Assembly: GCF_014903745.1 (NCBI RefSeq)
Contig: NZ_JACVXA010000007.1
Span: forward strand, 1-64,000
Length of the DNA stretch: 64,000 nucleotides
Direction of reading: 5' to 3'
Origin: Mangrovicoccus algicola
GTDB taxonomy: Bacteria > Pseudomonadota > Alphaproteobacteria > Rhodobacterales > Rhodobacteraceae
The first letter of the stretch is position 1; every line of letters begins with the position of its first letter. The notes beneath the pieces are model-generated. The model had not been told where the DNA came from. It did no database searches and saw only the letters and a program-made list of their open reading frames with translations. The position numbers and the translations under genes are program-made. Positions 16,629 to 25,430 of this stretch are shown here, in pieces.

Positions 16629-18050
16629 ATGACCCTTCCCGAGAGCTACGCCCAGGAAAAGAACACCTTCCGCAGCTTCCTTGCGCAGCTGGAGCAGGCG
16701 AATGAACTGGCCGAGATCGCGACGCCGGTCGATCCCGACGGGTTCGAACTGGCCGCCATCGCCTCTGCCACCCATGACGGTCCGGCGACGATCTTCACCG
16801 ATACCGGCGCGACCGGCATTCCGGTTGTGGCCAACATCCTGAACTCCATCGACCGCGTGGCGCTTGGCCTGGGCCTGACCCGCGCCGACCTGCCGACCGC
16901 CATCACCGATGCCATCGGCCGCCCCGTCGCCCCCGAGGTCGTCGAGACCGGCGCCTGCCAAGAAGTCGATCTGGGCGCGGACCTGACCAAGCTGCCGATC
17001 CCCCGCTTCTTCGAGAAAGAGGGCGGCCCCTACATCACCGCAGGCTGCATCGTCGGCGTTGACGGCGAAACCGGCATCGCCAACCTCTCCTATGCCCGGC
17101 TGCGCCCCGAAGGGCCCGATACCGCGCTGATCGGCATCGCGCCGAACCACCACTTGGCGGTCATGGCCCGCAAGGCCGCCGCGCGCGGTGAAGAGCAGCC
17201 GATCGCGATCACCCTGGGCAACTCTCCCTCGGTGTTGCTGGCGGCGGCCCTGTACCTGAAGATGGGCGACGACGAGATGGAGATCGCGGGGGCCATGGAC
17301 GGCGCGCCGGTCAAATGCGTCCGCGCGAAGACCGCGCCCGAGATGCTGGTGCCGGCCGACTGCGAGATCGTGATCGAAGGCGTCATCGACCCCGAAGCGC
17401 GCGTGCACGAAGGCCCCGTCTCCGAGTATCACGGCATGTACGAGGATTACGGGCCCGGCCAGCTGGTGCGGATCAAGAAGATCACCACCCGCAGGAAGCC
17501 GGTGTATCAGGCCATCGTCCCCGGCTTCCACATCGAGCACCTGCTGATCGGCGGCGTCTCGATCGCGGCCGGTCTCGAGAGCCTGCTGAAGGGCATCATC
17601 CCGGCGGTGAAGCGCGTGGCGGTCGACAACTCCGGCTGCGGCCGCTTGTCCTGCGTCGTGACCCTGGCCGAGGGCCACCATCCGGGCGATCCGAAGAAGG
17701 CGATCCTGGGCGCGCTGTCGGCCGTCAACCTGGTCAAGCACGTCATCGTGGTCGACGAAGACGTGGACCCCTGGGACGAATTCGCCGTGCGCACCGCCGT
17801 CATGACCCGCATGCGGGCCGAGCGCGATATCGTGATCGTTCCCGACATGCGCACCGACCGCTCGGAGCCGATGAAGCTGGGCGGCACGATCACCAATTAC
17901 GGCTTCGTGGCGACGCGCCGCGCCGAGGACCGCCCGGACTGGACGCCTGCGCTGCCGCCCGAGGACGCCTATGCCGCGACCGCCGATATCGTTGCCCGCA
18001 TCCGTGCCGGCGCGCGGACGGCTGCCGAAACGGATGGGACCGACGCCTAG
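16629..18050 (+). CDS. UbiD-family prFMN-dependent decarboxylase
   Basis: A 473-residue UbiD/Fdc-type (de)carboxylase. Recognisable blocks are PITAGC-like GGPYITAGCIVGVD, the cofactor/metal region GIANLSYARLR, PNHHLAVMARKAA, PADCEIVIEGVIDPEARVHEGP with the conserved glutamates, and PGFHIEHLLIGG. Family members use prenylated FMN to decarboxylate unsaturated or (hetero)aromatic acids. The cofactor synthase UbiX is encoded 13 kb away at the other edge of the same island. Position between the ureide hydrolases and the TRAP genes, and an ammonia-lyase downstream that would make an acrylate-type acid, suggest a urocanate-like or cinnamate-like substrate, but this is inference. Confidence 0.92.
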   Translation: MTLPESYAQEKNTFRSFLAQLEQANELAEIATPVDPDGFELAAIASATHDGPATIFTDTGATGIPVVANILNSIDRVALGLGLTRADLPTAITDAIGRPVAPEVVETGACQEVDLGADLTKLPIPRFFEKEGGPYITAGCIVGVDGETGIANLSYARLRPEGPDTALIGIAPNHHLAVMARKAAARGEEQPIAITLGNSPSVLLAAALYLKMGDDEMEIAGAMDGAPVKCVRAKTAPEMLVPADCEIVIEGVIDPEARVHEGPVSEYHGMYEDYGPGQLVRIKKITTRRKPVYQAIVPGFHIEHLLIGGVSIAAGLESLLKGIIPAVKRVAVDNSGCGRLSCVVTLAEGHHPGDPKKAILGALSAVNLVKHVIVVDEDVDPWDEFAVRTAVMTRMRAERDIVIVPDMRTDRSEPMKLGGTITNYGFVATRRAEDRPDWTPALPPEDAYAATADIVARIRAGARTAAETDGTDA

Positions 18051-18117
18051 CCGGACGTCGGGGGAGAACCGTCAGGGGAGGGGACATCATGACAAGAACC
18101 AAGACAGGGATTAGACC

Positions 18118-19164
18118 ATGATCAAGACCACGCGCCGCCAGTTCACCGCGCTTGCCGCGGCCGCTGCCGCGACCACCCTCCTCGGCGCCGCTGCCAAGGC
18201 ACAGGATGCCTACACGCTGAAGATCCACAGCTTCTCCGGCCCGCAGGCGCCGGAAGCCATCAACATGGTGCTGCCGTTCATCGAGGCGGTCGAGGAACAG
18301 TCCGGCGGCAGGCTGAAGATGGAATTCTACCCCTCGATGCAGCTGGGCGGTTCCGCCTCGGACCTGGTCGAGCAGATGGAAGACCAGGTGGTCGACATCA
18401 TTGTCGCGATCCCCGGCCTGACCCCCGGCCGCTTCTCCGGCCTGGAAGGCATGGACATGCCCTTCACCAATGTCGGCACCTCGCAGGGCCAGACCGCCGC
18501 TCTGCTGGACTTCACCAACAAGTACCTGCTGGATAACGAATTCAAGGGCATCAAGATCCTGCACATGCACGGCACCGACGCGGCCGTGATCCACACGACC
18601 GAAACGCAGATCGAGTCCATGGATGACATGAAGGGCCTGAAGCTGCGCGCCCCCGGCCGCTACACCGGCGAAGCCGTCAAGGCGCTTGGCGGCACCCCGG
18701 TCGGCCTGTCCCTGGGCGAGACATACGAGGCGCTCGAGCGCAGCCAGGTGGATGGCATGACCATCAACTGGGCAATCATGACCCCCTACAAGCTGCAGGA
18801 AGTCTCCAAGTACCACATGGAGAATCCGCTGTATCAGAACTCGATCTTCGTCCTGATGAACCAGGACAGCTTCGATGCGCTGCCCGAGGATCTGCAGAAG
18901 GTCATCGACGACAACATCGGGTTCGACAAGTCGGTCGAGATCGCCGGGAACATCGACAAGTTGACCGATGCCGCCAAGGCCACGATCTCCGAAGAGGGCG
19001 GCGTCCTGTACTCGGTGTCGGACGAGGAAATCGAGAAGTGGAAGGAAGCCGTCAGACCGGTCTACCAGATCTGGATCGACGAGATGGACAAGCGCGGCCT
19101 GCCCGGCCAGGAGATGTTCGACGACATCATGGCCCTGACCGCGAAATACGGTCGTCCTGAATGA
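18118..19164 (+). CDS. dctP: TRAP transporter substrate-binding protein (DctP)
   Basis: A 348-residue periplasmic solute-binding protein of the DctP family. The N-terminus TTRRQFTALAAAAAATTLL is a twin-arginine signal ending near AKAQ. The diagnostic region LKLRAPGRYTGEAVKALGGT contains the conserved arginine that holds the ligand carboxylate, followed by GETYEALERSQVDGM. It overlaps the small permease gene by 4 bases. TRAP systems import organic anions with a sodium gradient; here the ligand should be the substrate of the surrounding catabolic genes. Confidence 0.93.
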   Translation: MIKTTRRQFTALAAAAAATTLLGAAAKAQDAYTLKIHSFSGPQAPEAINMVLPFIEAVEEQSGGRLKMEFYPSMQLGGSASDLVEQMEDQVVDIIVAIPGLTPGRFSGLEGMDMPFTNVGTSQGQTAALLDFTNKYLLDNEFKGIKILHMHGTDAAVIHTTETQIESMDDMKGLKLRAPGRYTGEAVKALGGTPVGLSLGETYEALERSQVDGMTINWAIMTPYKLQEVSKYHMENPLYQNSIFVLMNQDSFDALPEDLQKVIDDNIGFDKSVEIAGNIDKLTDAAKATISEEGGVLYSVSDEEIEKWKEAVRPVYQIWIDEMDKRGLPGQEMFDDIMALTAKYGRPE

Positions 19165-19715
19165 ACGAGCACCACGGCAAGGCCCTGTATGACCGTATCG
19201 GTCAGGGCCTCGCCCGCCTGAGCCACTGGCTTGGTCTGATCGGCGGCGTCTTCATGATCGCCGCCATGATGACCCTGGTGGTCCACGTGATCGGCAACGT
19301 CTTCGGCGCTCCGATCCTGGGGGCGGACGAAATCGTCGAGTTGCTGATCGGGGCGTCGATCTTCTGCTTTCTCGCCCCCACCCACCTGAAGGGCGCGAAC
19401 ATCGTCGTCGACTACTTCTCGAAACCGCTGCCTCCGGCGATGCGCAACCTGGCCGATGTCATCATGACCCTGGTCTTCGCGCTGGTGGCGGCCCTGCTGA
19501 CCTGGCGTCTCTACGTCGGCGGCCTTTCGGCCTGGGACCGCAACAAGCAGTCGATGTTCCTGAGCTTGCCGGAATGGCCGACCTACCTGGTGGGCGCCAT
19601 CGCCTGCACGGTCTGGGTCGTCGTCATCCTCTACACCACCTGGACGTCCCTGCGCGTCTTCCTCGGCATTCAGCCGCCCGCGGCCTCCGAAGAAAGGGAG
19701 CACATCGATGGATAA
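19161..19715 (+). CDS. dctQ: TRAP transporter small permease (DctQ)
   Basis: A 184-residue protein with four predicted transmembrane helices and the DctQ signature, including FGAPILGADEIVELLIGASIF and NIVVDYFSKPLP. Start overlaps the binding-protein stop (ATGA) and its end overlaps the large permease by 8 bases. It forms the QM membrane complex of the TRAP importer. Confidence 0.92.
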   Translation: MNEHHGKALYDRIGQGLARLSHWLGLIGGVFMIAAMMTLVVHVIGNVFGAPILGADEIVELLIGASIFCFLAPTHLKGANIVVDYFSKPLPPAMRNLADVIMTLVFALVAALLTWRLYVGGLSAWDRNKQSMFLSLPEWPTYLVGAIACTVWVVVILYTTWTSLRVFLGIQPPAASEEREHIDG

Positions 19716-21024
19716 GTTCGACATCGGGCTCCTGATGTTTGCCGCGGCGCTGATCCTGATCGCCCTGCGCATGACCGTGGCCGGCGCCATGCTGCTGGCC
19801 GGCATGGCGGGCTACGTCATGATCACCGGGCAGGGGGCGCTGCTGAGCACGCTGAAGTCGCAGACCTTCTCGAAATTCGCCAGCTACCAGCTGTCGGTGC
19901 TGCCCTTCTTCCTGCTGATGGGCGAATTCGCCACCCGCGGCGGCATGAACTCGCGGCTGTTTGCCTGTGCACGGGCCTGGCTTGGCCATTGGCGCGGCGG
20001 GCTTGCGGTCGCCACGATCGGCGGCTGCGCGGCCTTCGGCGCGATCTCGGGCTCTTCGCTGGCCACGGCCGCGACCATGTCCAAGGTGGCCCTGCCGGAG
20101 ATGCGCAAGATGGGCTATGCCCCCTCGCTGGCCACCGGCACCCTTGCAGGCGGCGGCACCCTGGGCATCCTGATCCCGCCCTCGGTCATCCTGGTGATCT
20201 ATGCGATCTACACCGAGCAATCCGTCGGCCTGCTGTTCATCGCGGCACTGCTGCCGGGGCTGCTGGCAGTGCTGCAATATGCGGCCGTCGTCACCATCTG
20301 GGCGATTTTCAAGCCCGAGGCGGCGCCTTCTGTCCCCAGGGCAAGCTGGGGCGAGCGGGTCCGCACGACCAGGTCGGTTTGGCCCATCGTCGTTGTCTTC
20401 GCCGTGGTCGTGCTGGGCATCTACCTGGGCTGGTTCTCTCCGACGGACGGGGCAGCGGTGGGCGCCTTCGCCACGCTGATCCTGGCGATCTTCACCGGCG
20501 GCCTGCGCTGGAAAGGCTTCGTCGACAGCGTGCTGGCCGCCGGCATCACCTCGGCCATGATGTTCCTCATCATGTTCGCAGCCGAGCTCTTCTCGGCCGC
20601 GCTGGCCCTGTCGCAGCTGCCCAACCAGATCACCCGGGCCATCTCGGGTTTCGACCTCCCGCCGATCGTGATCCTGCTGTGCCTGCTGCTGATCTACATC
20701 GTGCTGGGCTGCTTCATGGAAAGCCTTGCCATGGTCCTGCTGACGCTGCCGGTCTTCGTGCCGGTGATGACCGGGCTCGATTTCGGCATGCCCTCCGATG
20801 CGGTGCTCATCTGGTTCGGCATCCTCGTCCTGATGAGCGTCGAGACGGGCATGATCTCTCCGCCATTCGGCATGAACCTCTTCCTGATCAACTCGATCGC
20901 GAAGGACGTGCCGATCCAGCAAACCTACCTGGGGGTCCTTGGCTTCTACCTGATGGATATCCTGCGGATCCTGCTGGTCCTCTTCATCCCCGGCCTCGCC
21001 TTGTGGCTGACCGGGCTGCTCTGA
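19708..21024 (+). CDS. dctM: TRAP transporter large permease (DctM)
   Basis: A 438-residue protein with about 12 hydrophobic segments and DctM hallmarks: LPFFLLMGEFATRGGM, AFGAISGSSLATAATMSKVALPEM, GTLAGGGTLGILIPPSVIL and the late ETGMISPPFGMNLF. It is the ion-coupled transport subunit of the island's TRAP importer. It is separated from the ammonia-lyase gene by 75 bases carrying a good ribosome site (AAAGGA), so transcription probably continues. Confidence 0.94.
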   Translation: MDKFDIGLLMFAAALILIALRMTVAGAMLLAGMAGYVMITGQGALLSTLKSQTFSKFASYQLSVLPFFLLMGEFATRGGMNSRLFACARAWLGHWRGGLAVATIGGCAAFGAISGSSLATAATMSKVALPEMRKMGYAPSLATGTLAGGGTLGILIPPSVILVIYAIYTEQSVGLLFIAALLPGLLAVLQYAAVVTIWAIFKPEAAPSVPRASWGERVRTTRSVWPIVVVFAVVVLGIYLGWFSPTDGAAVGAFATLILAIFTGGLRWKGFVDSVLAAGITSAMMFLIMFAAELFSAALALSQLPNQITRAISGFDLPPIVILLCLLLIYIVLGCFMESLAMVLLTLPVFVPVMTGLDFGMPSDAVLIWFGILVLMSVETGMISPPFGMNLFLINSIAKDVPIQQTYLGVLGFYLMDILRILLVLFIPGLALWLTGLL

Positions 21025-21099
21025 GCAACGAACACCCCTCCCTGGCTCCCCGAAATCCAGAACAAGACGTCCCTCGAGGGGACACAGAAAGGAAAACTG

Positions 21100-22713
21100 A
21101 TGACTGCGATTATTCTCGATGGCGACAGCCTCACGATCGAGGACGTGGTTCGCGTCGCACGCGACGGCGTGAAGGTCGAACTGGCCCCTGAATCCCGGAC
21201 CGAAATCGTCAAGGTCCGCAACTACATCGAAGAGAACTGGCTGACCGAGAACGCCCCGGCGACCTATGGTTTCAACACCGGCGTCGGCAAGCTGAAGGAT
21301 TACAAGATCAGCCAGGCGGACAACGCCCGCTTCCAGAAGAACATCATCCTGTCGCATTGCTCGGGCTTCGGCGAGCCCGCTTCGGTCGAGATCGTGCGCG
21401 CCATGATGGTCGTTCGCGTCAACGCCTTCTGCCTGGGCGTCTCGGGCTTGCGCGTCGAAGTCGTCGAGCGCCTGATCGAGATGATCAACAAGGGCGTCAC
21501 CCCGATCGTTCCGATCCAGGGTTCCGTCGGCGCATCGGGGGACCTCGCACCGCTGGCGCACATGGTCTCGGTGCTCGTGGGCTACCACGAAGCCGAAGCC
21601 ATCTACGAAGGCGTCACGATGACCGCCCCGGAAGCGCTGGAGAAAGCCGGCATTTCCCCGGTTGCCTTCGACCTGGAAGCCAAGGACTGCCTGGCGCTGA
21701 TCAACGGCAACTCCCTGTGCGCCGGCATGGCCGCCCTGACCCTGTGGGATGCAGAGCGGATGATGAAGGTCGCGGACACCGCAGGCGCGCTGTCGCTGGA
21801 AGCCATCCGCGGCGAGCAGGCCGCTTTCGACCCGCGCATCCACTCCGCGCGCAAGCAGCCGGGCCAGATCAACGCGGCGGAGAACATCCGCAAGATCATC
21901 GAAGGCTCCAGGCGCACCACCGAAGCCTCCCGCGCGGTGCATCTGGAAGACGACATCCTGCACCCGACCCATGCGCCGCGGGTCCAGGACCAGTACTCCT
22001 TCCGCTGCCTGCCGCAGGTCCACGGGTCCTGCCGTGACCAGATCGAGCACGCCAAGACCCTCGTCTCCCGCGAATTGAACGCGGCCACGGACAACCCGCT
22101 CGTCTTCTGGAACGAACTGGGCGCGCTGGAATTCATGTCCGGCGGCAATTTCCACTGCGAACCGATCGCCTTCGCGATGGATCTCGCGGCGATGGCGCTG
22201 ATCGAGATCGGCAACATCTCGGAGCGCCGGCTGTTCGCCCTGAACGACGTGACCCTGAACTACGGTCTGCCGCCGAACCTCGCGGGCAAGCCGATCGGCC
22301 TGAACTACGGCTACGGCATCATCGCGACCTCGGCCGCGGCGGTCGCCTCCGAGAACAAGACGCTGGGTTTCCCCTCGGTCGTTGACACCATCCCGACCAA
22401 GTCGAGCCAGGAAGACCACGTTTCCATGGCCGCATGGTCCTGCCGCAAGGCCCAGCAGGTCCTCGACAACATGCCGAAAATCATCGGTGTCGAGTATCTC
22501 CTGGCCGCGCGCGCCATCTTCCTGACCCAGGACGTCCTGGCCGATTACAAGCTCGGCAAGGGCAGCCAGGTTGCCTATGACGTGATGTCCTCGAAGGTCC
22601 CGTTCCAGCAGGAAGACAGCTACATGCCGAACCAGCGCATCCCCGCGCTGGCCCTGGCGGAGTCGGGCGAAATCCTCGACGCGGTCGAAGCGGCCATCGG
22701 CGCGCTCAACTGA
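21100..22713 (+). CDS. hutH-like: Histidine ammonia-lyase-type aromatic amino acid lyase
   Basis: A 537-residue MIO enzyme. The ASG triad that forms the MIO cofactor is at 145-147 (GSVGASGDLAPLAH); the catalytic tyrosine region is TYGFNTGVG (Y56). Two positions known to separate histidine from tyrosine/phenylalanine lyases point to an imidazole substrate: the S85-H86 pair (ILSHCSGFGEP) and E438 in SSQEDHVSM, where tyrosine/phenylalanine lyases carry other residues. The product with histidine would be urocanate. No urocanase (hutU), imidazolonepropionase (hutI) or hutG is nearby, so this is not a standard hut operon. A histidine analogue is possible. Confidence 0.88.
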   Translation: MTAIILDGDSLTIEDVVRVARDGVKVELAPESRTEIVKVRNYIEENWLTENAPATYGFNTGVGKLKDYKISQADNARFQKNIILSHCSGFGEPASVEIVRAMMVVRVNAFCLGVSGLRVEVVERLIEMINKGVTPIVPIQGSVGASGDLAPLAHMVSVLVGYHEAEAIYEGVTMTAPEALEKAGISPVAFDLEAKDCLALINGNSLCAGMAALTLWDAERMMKVADTAGALSLEAIRGEQAAFDPRIHSARKQPGQINAAENIRKIIEGSRRTTEASRAVHLEDDILHPTHAPRVQDQYSFRCLPQVHGSCRDQIEHAKTLVSRELNAATDNPLVFWNELGALEFMSGGNFHCEPIAFAMDLAAMALIEIGNISERRLFALNDVTLNYGLPPNLAGKPIGLNYGYGIIATSAAAVASENKTLGFPSVVDTIPTKSSQEDHVSMAAWSCRKAQQVLDNMPKIIGVEYLLAARAIFLTQDVLADYKLGKGSQVAYDVMSSKVPFQQEDSYMPNQRIPALALAESGEILDAVEAAIGALN

Positions 22714-22715
22714 TC

Positions 22716-24170
22716 ATGGCGGAAGGATTGCGCATCCTTGAAGAAGCGGCCGGTCGTCTGACCGGCCGCTTCGGCCCTTCCGTGGTTGTGACCGGGGCCG
22801 AGGCGCGGCCCTATGCGGGCGACATGATGTATCGCGCGACGCAGGCAGCTGTCTGCGTGTTTCGCCCCGACAGCACCCGGATGCTGTCCGACGGCCTGAA
22901 GGCCCTGGCGGATCTGGACCTCGATTTCGTGCCGCGCGGCGGGGGCAGCGGGCTGGCCGGGGGGGCAACCCCGGACGGGACGCGCGCCAGCATCATCGTC
23001 AGCACCGAACGCATGCGCGCCATCCGCCGGATCGACCCCCGTGGCCGCCTGATGGTGGCCGAGGCCGGCGTCGTCCTGGCCGAGGCGCAGCAGGCGGCGC
23101 TGGAGGCCGGGCTGCAATTGGGGCTGACCCATGGCGGCGCGGGCAGCGCGAGCCTCGGCGGCTCCATCTCGACCAATGCCGGCGGCGCCAACGTGCTGCG
23201 CTACGGCATGGCCAGGGACCAGCTTCTGGGCCTCGAGGCCGTGCTGCCCTGCGGTACGGTGATCGGCCAGGCCTCCGAGCTGTGGAAGGACAATACCGGC
23301 TACAACCTGGCCCAGCTGATCGCTGGCGCGGAAGGCACGCTGGCCTTCGTCACCGCAGTGACGCTGAAGCTGCGCGCCGGGGCCAAGGACCGTCAGGCGG
23401 CGCTGTTCGCGGTGAGCAGCCCTGCCGCTGCGCTGGACCTGCTGGCGCTCTCCCATGAGACACTGGGCGAGGCGATCTGCGCGGCCGAGCTGATGTCGGG
23501 CGATGCCGTCGATTTCGCCGCCCGCATGGATTGCGCCGGATCCCCGCTGGAAGATCGCCACGATTGGCTGCTGCTGATCGAGGCCGAGGCGACCAGCCGG
23601 TTCTTCGATCTGGCCGGGGGCTTCGAGGCGCTTCTGGAAGAGGCCTTCGAACAGGAGCTGGTGCATGACGGCGTGCTGGCCCAGAGCGAGGCGCAGCGCC
23701 TTGGCCTGTGGCACCTGCGCGAGGGCGTCGCCGAGGCGATGGACCTGCATCGCGGACCGATCCTGCGCACCGACTGCTCGGTCCCGGTCGAGGCCGTGCC
23801 GAAATTCGTTGCGGGCGTGGCAGAAGGCACCGCGGCCAAGGCGCCCGAGGCCTTCGCCGCGTTCTTCGGGCATCTGGGTGACGGCAACATCCACGTGAAT
23901 TTCCTGCCCCGTCCCGACATTGCCCCCGCCGGCCTGCCCGGGGCCCTGTCGCTGATGGTCGAGGACGTGGCGCGCGGCCTTTCGGGCAGCGTCAGCGCCG
24001 AGCATGGCATCGGCCTGCACAAGCGCGACGCGCTGGCCCGCATGAAGCCCGCCGCGGAGCTGTCTCTGATGGCCCGCATCAAGGCGGCCTTCGACCCCGG
24101 CGGCCGGCTGAATCCCGGCAAGATTTTCTCCGCGCCGACAGGTGCGGCCGACAAGGAAGGAAGCGAGTGA
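22716..24170 (+). CDS. FAD-linked D-2-hydroxyacid dehydrogenase (GlcD/D-LDH type)
   Basis: A 484-residue flavoprotein of the VAO/GlcD type. The FAD domain has VPRGGGSGLAGGATPDG and GGAGSASLGGSISTNAGGANVLRYG; the cap and C-terminal FAD-oxidase part has FFGHLGDGNIHVNF and SAEHGIGLHKRDALARMKP, as in D-lactate and D-2-hydroxyglutarate dehydrogenases. It starts 2 bases after the lyase stop and ends overlapping the aminotransferase start. In context it may oxidise an aromatic or imidazole 2-hydroxy acid (for example an imidazolelactate-like compound) to the 2-oxo acid used by the aminotransferase. Codons 10-19 form a strong hairpin. Confidence 0.9.
   Translation: MAEGLRILEEAAGRLTGRFGPSVVVTGAEARPYAGDMMYRATQAAVCVFRPDSTRMLSDGLKALADLDLDFVPRGGGSGLAGGATPDGTRASIIVSTERMRAIRRIDPRGRLMVAEAGVVLAEAQQAALEAGLQLGLTHGGAGSASLGGSISTNAGGANVLRYGMARDQLLGLEAVLPCGTVIGQASELWKDNTGYNLAQLIAGAEGTLAFVTAVTLKLRAGAKDRQAALFAVSSPAAALDLLALSHETLGEAICAAELMSGDAVDFAARMDCAGSPLEDRHDWLLLIEAEATSRFFDLAGGFEALLEEAFEQELVHDGVLAQSEAQRLGLWHLREGVAEAMDLHRGPILRTDCSVPVEAVPKFVAGVAEGTAAKAPEAFAAFFGHLGDGNIHVNFLPRPDIAPAGLPGALSLMVEDVARGLSGSVSAEHGIGLHKRDALARMKPAAELSLMARIKAAFDPGGRLNPGKIFSAPTGAADKEGSE
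22743..22772 (+). other. Perfect 13-bp hairpin at the start of the dehydrogenase gene
   Basis: GAAGCGGCCGGTC, loop GTCT, GACCGGCCGCTTC: a perfect 13-bp GC-rich stem with a four-base loop, only 30 bases after the lyase stop codon and inside the next coding sequence. No T-run follows. It could stabilise the upstream mRNA end, pause ribosomes or polymerase, or simply be a coding coincidence. Confidence 0.6.
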
Positions 24171-25348
24171 TGTTCGAAACCATGAAGGCCCCGCCGCCGG
24201 ACAAGATCCTGTCGCTGGCCGAGCTGTTCCGCGCCGACACCCGCCAAGGCAAGCTGGACCTGGGTGTGGGCGTCTACAAGAACGAGGCGGGCGTGACCCC
24301 GATCCTGCCGTCGGTTGCACAGGTGGAGGCCGCCCATGTGGCCGCCCTGACCACCAAGGCCTATGTCGGCCCGGGCGGAGACCCGGATTTCGTGGCCCTG
24401 GTGCGCGAGCTGGCCTTCGGCAAGGACGCCCCCGTCGCGCGGATCGCCGGGGTGCAGACGACCGGCGGGGCAGGCGCGCTGCGCACGCTCGCGGGCCTCA
24501 TCGCCTTTCAGGCGCCGGGCACCATGGTGCATGTGCCGGATCCTACCTGGGTGAACCATCTTTCCGTGCTGGCCGATGCGGGTCTGCCGACCAAGGCCTA
24601 CCGCTATTTCGATGCGGCCAGCAGCACCGTCACGGTCGACGCCATGCTGGAGGACATCAAGGCGATGGCGGCGGGCGACGTGATCCTGCTGCACGGCTGC
24701 TGCCACAACCCCACCGGCGCCGACCCGCAGCCCGGGGACTGGGATCGCATCATCGCCGCCGTGGTCGAACAGGGCGTGCTGCCCTTCGTCGATCTGGCCT
24801 ATCAGGGCTTCGGCGAGGGTCTTGACGAAGACGCTGCCACGCTGCGCAAGCTGGTCGTCGCCGCACCGGAGCTCGTGCTGGCCTACAGCTGTTCCAAGAA
24901 TTTCGGCATCTACCGCGACCGCACCGGCGCGGCCTTCGTGCTGTCGAAGTCGGAGGCAGGCTCTGTCGCGGCCCGGGGCCAGCTGCAGGTGCGCAACCGC
25001 GTGGCGTATTCCATGCCGCCAGACCACGGCGCCAAGATCGTCGCCGGCGTGCTTGGCTCGCCCGAGCTGAACGCCCAGTGGCGGGCCGAGGTCGGTGCGA
25101 TGCGTGCCCATGTGGGCCGCAACCGCGCCGCGCTGGCCGCCGCGCTGGAGGATATCGACGCCACCCGCTTCGGTGCGCTCGCAGGGCAGAAGGGCATGTT
25201 CTGCTGCCTGCCGATCTCCGAAGCCCAGGTGGACAGGCTGCGCGAGGAATTCGCGATCTACATGGTCTCCGACGGCCGGATGAACCTCGCGGGGCTCGAC
25301 GTCTCCCGCGCGCCGGAATTGGCGCTGGCGGTGGCCAGGGTTCTCTGA
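24170..25348 (+). CDS. Class I aromatic/aspartate-type aminotransferase
   Basis: A 392-residue PLP enzyme of the AspC/TyrB group. Features are LDLGVGVYKNEAG near the N-terminus, TTGGAGALRTLAG, the LHGCCHNPTGADP segment with the PLP-contacting asparagine, VDLAYQGFGEG, the Schiff-base lysine in SCSKNFGIYRDR, and the C-terminal MVSDGRMNLAGL with the substrate-carboxylate arginine. ATG 24170 shares a base with the preceding stop (TGATG) and has a strong AAGGAAGGA upstream; the GTG at 24167 is less likely. It is the last gene of the long catabolic operon. It may interconvert a 2-oxo acid and the amino acid used by the lyase. Confidence 0.9.
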   Translation: MFETMKAPPPDKILSLAELFRADTRQGKLDLGVGVYKNEAGVTPILPSVAQVEAAHVAALTTKAYVGPGGDPDFVALVRELAFGKDAPVARIAGVQTTGGAGALRTLAGLIAFQAPGTMVHVPDPTWVNHLSVLADAGLPTKAYRYFDAASSTVTVDAMLEDIKAMAAGDVILLHGCCHNPTGADPQPGDWDRIIAAVVEQGVLPFVDLAYQGFGEGLDEDAATLRKLVVAAPELVLAYSCSKNFGIYRDRTGAAFVLSKSEAGSVAARGQLQVRNRVAYSMPPDHGAKIVAGVLGSPELNAQWRAEVGAMRAHVGRNRAALAAALEDIDATRFGALAGQKGMFCCLPISEAQVDRLREEFAIYMVSDGRMNLAGLDVSRAPELALAVARVL

Positions 25349-25370
25349 ACCGTCAGATCGCGAAGACGAC

Positions 25371-25430
25371 AGGCCCGCCCCCGGCCCGGGCAGGATGCCC
25401 GTCTGCCGCGACGGGGCCGGGGGCGGGCCT
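25371..25430. terminator. Long inverted repeat between convergent genes
   Basis: AGGCCCGCCCCCGGCCC (25371-25387) pairs perfectly with 25414-25430, giving a 17-bp stem with a 26-base loop. It sits between the aminotransferase (+) and the TetR gene (-), as expected for a bidirectional terminator. There is no T-run on either side, so intrinsic termination is not certain. Confidence 0.6.

Noticed and set aside
21100-22713. Tyrosine or phenylalanine ammonia-lyase
   Set aside because: The Ser-His selectivity pair and the glutamate in SSQED match histidine-type lyases rather than TAL/PAL.
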